Source: a bacterium UBP10_UBA1149
GTDB lineage: Bacteria > Desulfobacterota > Binatia > UBA1149
Assembly: GCA_002311335.1 (NCBI GenBank)
Contig: DBZX01000030.1
Coordinates: 28,384 to 43,390 of the forward strand
DNA: 15,007 bases
Direction of reading: 5' to 3'
A program made the translations under genes and the position numbers. This document shows positions 13,973 through 15,007 of this stretch, in pieces. Every line of letters begins with the position of its first letter. Within the stretch, counting starts at the first letter, position 1. The notes beneath the pieces are model-generated. The model was not told where the DNA came from. It worked only from the letters and a program-made list of their open reading frames with translations, and did no database searches.

Positions 13973-15007
13973 AGATCGCGCTGCTCGGGCCCGCGCCACC
14001 AATGCGCGGTGGCATCGCGGCGCACAGTCGCGGGTTGTTGCTTGAGCTGGAGAACAACGGGCACGACACGCTGCTTGTCTCATGGCGTCGACCGTACCCG
14101 CCGGGCGCACGTGGCTACCAGCTCATCGATGAAGATCCTTCGGCCTTGCTCGACGTTCTCAACCCGGTGGCATGGAGGAGGGCGGCGAGACAGCTTGTTG
14201 AACAGGCTCCGGATGTCCTGGTCGTGCAGTGGTGGCACCCGGTTACTGCGCCCTGTCTCGCCTGGGTCCTGGCTTCTTGTCGCGGCGCTGGCCTCGACGC
14301 GCCCGTACTGGTCATCTGCCATAATCACACTCCGCACGAATATTTTCCCGGCAGCCGGTCGCTCACCCGCCTGCTTCTGGGTCGGGCCGACGGCTTGCTT
14401 GCCCACTCCCGGTGGGTGGCAAGCGAGCTCGGGCGGAGCTACCCGAGGGCTGCTTTGCGGAGCTGTCCTATGCCGGTGCTGGAAGATTACTCTTTGAGTT
14501 TTCCTGGTCGTGACGAAGCCAGGAAAAGACTCGGCCTCGACAACAGTGGGGTGGTTTTTCTCGCCGCCGGACATTTGCGCCGCTACAAGGGTGTCGAGTT
14601 GTTGCTGGCTTCCTGGGCGCGTTCGGGTCTCGGCAACGAGGGAGCGGTACTGATTCTTGCGGGCAGCGATTACCTGCCCGCCCGCGCTCGACGTCGACTG
14701 CTGTCGTCGCTCGGCCCTTCGTGTCGGCTGTTCGATCACTATCTCGATGACGACGAGCTGGCCACCCTGCTGGCCGCCAGCGACGTGGCCGTGTCTCCCT
14801 GCCTGAGGGCGTCTCAGAGTGGCTTTCTGCCCTTGGCCGAGGCCTCGGGACTGGCCCTGCTGGCAAGCGACGCGGGCGGCCTGGCCGAACAGCTGAAGGG
14901 AGGGGCGCGTCAGCAGCTTTTCGCGGCCGGAAATCCAGTCCAACTCTGCCGGGCGCTGCAGAGGGCAGCGCAGACCCCCCCCCCCCGGCCGGCCCCGGGG
15001 GGGGGGG
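13969..15007 (+). CDS. GT4 family glycosyltransferase, 3' end missing
   Basis: This frame stays open from GTG 13969 to the window end without a stop, giving at least 336 credible residues. The start MKIALLGPAPPMRGGIAAHS has the glycine-rich donor loop of GT-B enzymes (RGGI, 13-16). CHNHTPHE (117-124) is followed by a linker and the second domain with LAAGHLRRYKGVELLL (198-213). SQSGFLPLAEASG (282-294) holds the acidic residue E291 at the GT4 catalytic or donor-binding position, and DAGGLAEQL (301-309) closes the site. It therefore looks like a functional retaining GT4 enzyme. GTGA overlaps the stop of the preceding membrane-protein gene. Residues encoded after about base 14974 come from a C/G-run tract and should not be trusted; the true C-terminus is missing. 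Confidence 0.85.
   Translation, partial: MKIALLGPAPPMRGGIAAHSRGLLLELENNGHDTLLVSWRRPYPPGARGYQLIDEDPSALLDVLNPVAWRRAARQLVEQAPDVLVVQWWHPVTAPCLAWVLASCRGAGLDAPVLVICHNHTPHEYFPGSRSLTRLLLGRADGLLAHSRWVASELGRSYPRAALRSCPMPVLEDYSLSFPGRDEARKRLGLDNSGVVFLAAGHLRRYKGVELLLASWARSGLGNEGAVLILAGSDYLPARARRRLLSSLGPSCRLFDHYLDDDELATLLAASDVAVSPCLRASQSGFLPLAEASGLALLASDAGGLAEQLKGGARQQLFAAGNPVQLCRALQRAAQTPPPRPAPGGG
14975..15007. repeat. Terminal C-run/G-run tract, probable sequencing or assembly artefact
   Basis: Twelve C (14975-14986), a GGCCGGCCCC core and eleven G (14997-15007) close the window as a near-perfect inverted repeat. It interrupts a well-conserved glycosyltransferase reading frame with proline/glycine codons. 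Poly-G runs are a known artefact of two-colour Illumina chemistry, and their reverse complement gives poly-C. No biological role is claimed. Confidence 0.75.

Overview
The window is a tightly packed, single-strand gene cluster of 12 protein-coding genes, all on the + strand. It has high GC and no intergenic gap longer than 11 bases. The gene content is that of an envelope polysaccharide or glycolipid assembly locus of a Gram-negative bacterium. A general-secretion ATPase of the GspE type, a Wzm/Wzt-like ABC exporter and an alkaline-phosphatase-superfamily enzyme in one high-GC operon suggest a deltaproteobacteria-like lineage (Myxococcota, Desulfobacterota or Binatota style). That assignment is an impression, not a demonstration. 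No RNA gene, mobile element, CRISPR array, terminator or convincing promoter was seen. The promoter of the operon must lie upstream of base 1.

Layout. Bases 1-1324 encode a small phosphomannose-isomerase-like cupin and a CobW/COG0523-type GTPase (metal chaperone family). Bases 1327-3063 encode a type II secretion ATPase (GspE) standing alone, without the other Gsp genes. Bases 3060-4995 hold two family-2 glycosyltransferases. Bases 4992-6586 hold the polysaccharide ABC exporter: a Wzm-like permease and a Wzt-like ATPase without the usual C-terminal carbohydrate-binding domain. Bases 6583-9053 hold a third GT2 and a GT-B (GT4-like) glycosyltransferase. Bases 9065-10729 encode an alkaline-phosphatase-superfamily phosphodiesterase. 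Bases 10733-13972 encode a 1079-residue protein joining a GT-C-like multi-pass membrane region, a putative jelly-roll domain and TPR repeats. From 13969 a GT4 glycosyltransferase runs off the end.

How it may work (inference). The five GT2/GT4 enzymes would build a glycan on a cytoplasmic lipid carrier. The Wzm/Wzt pair would flip it across the inner membrane. The GT-C/TPR protein and the phosphodiesterase could then modify or transfer it on the outer face. The cupin may supply or isomerise a mannose-type precursor, with the adjacent COG0523 GTPase delivering its metal.

Most notable: (i) the GT-C/jelly-roll/TPR fusion, which resembles the architecture of eukaryotic TMTC O-mannosyltransferases; (ii) a probable CTG start codon at 3060, in a cluster where 4-base stop/start overlaps of all four forms (ATGA, GTGA, TTGA, CTGA) occur; (iii) the orphan gspE translationally linked to glycan genes. 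The last 33 bases, a C-run and a G-run around a GGCC-rich core, look like a sequencing or assembly artefact rather than biology.
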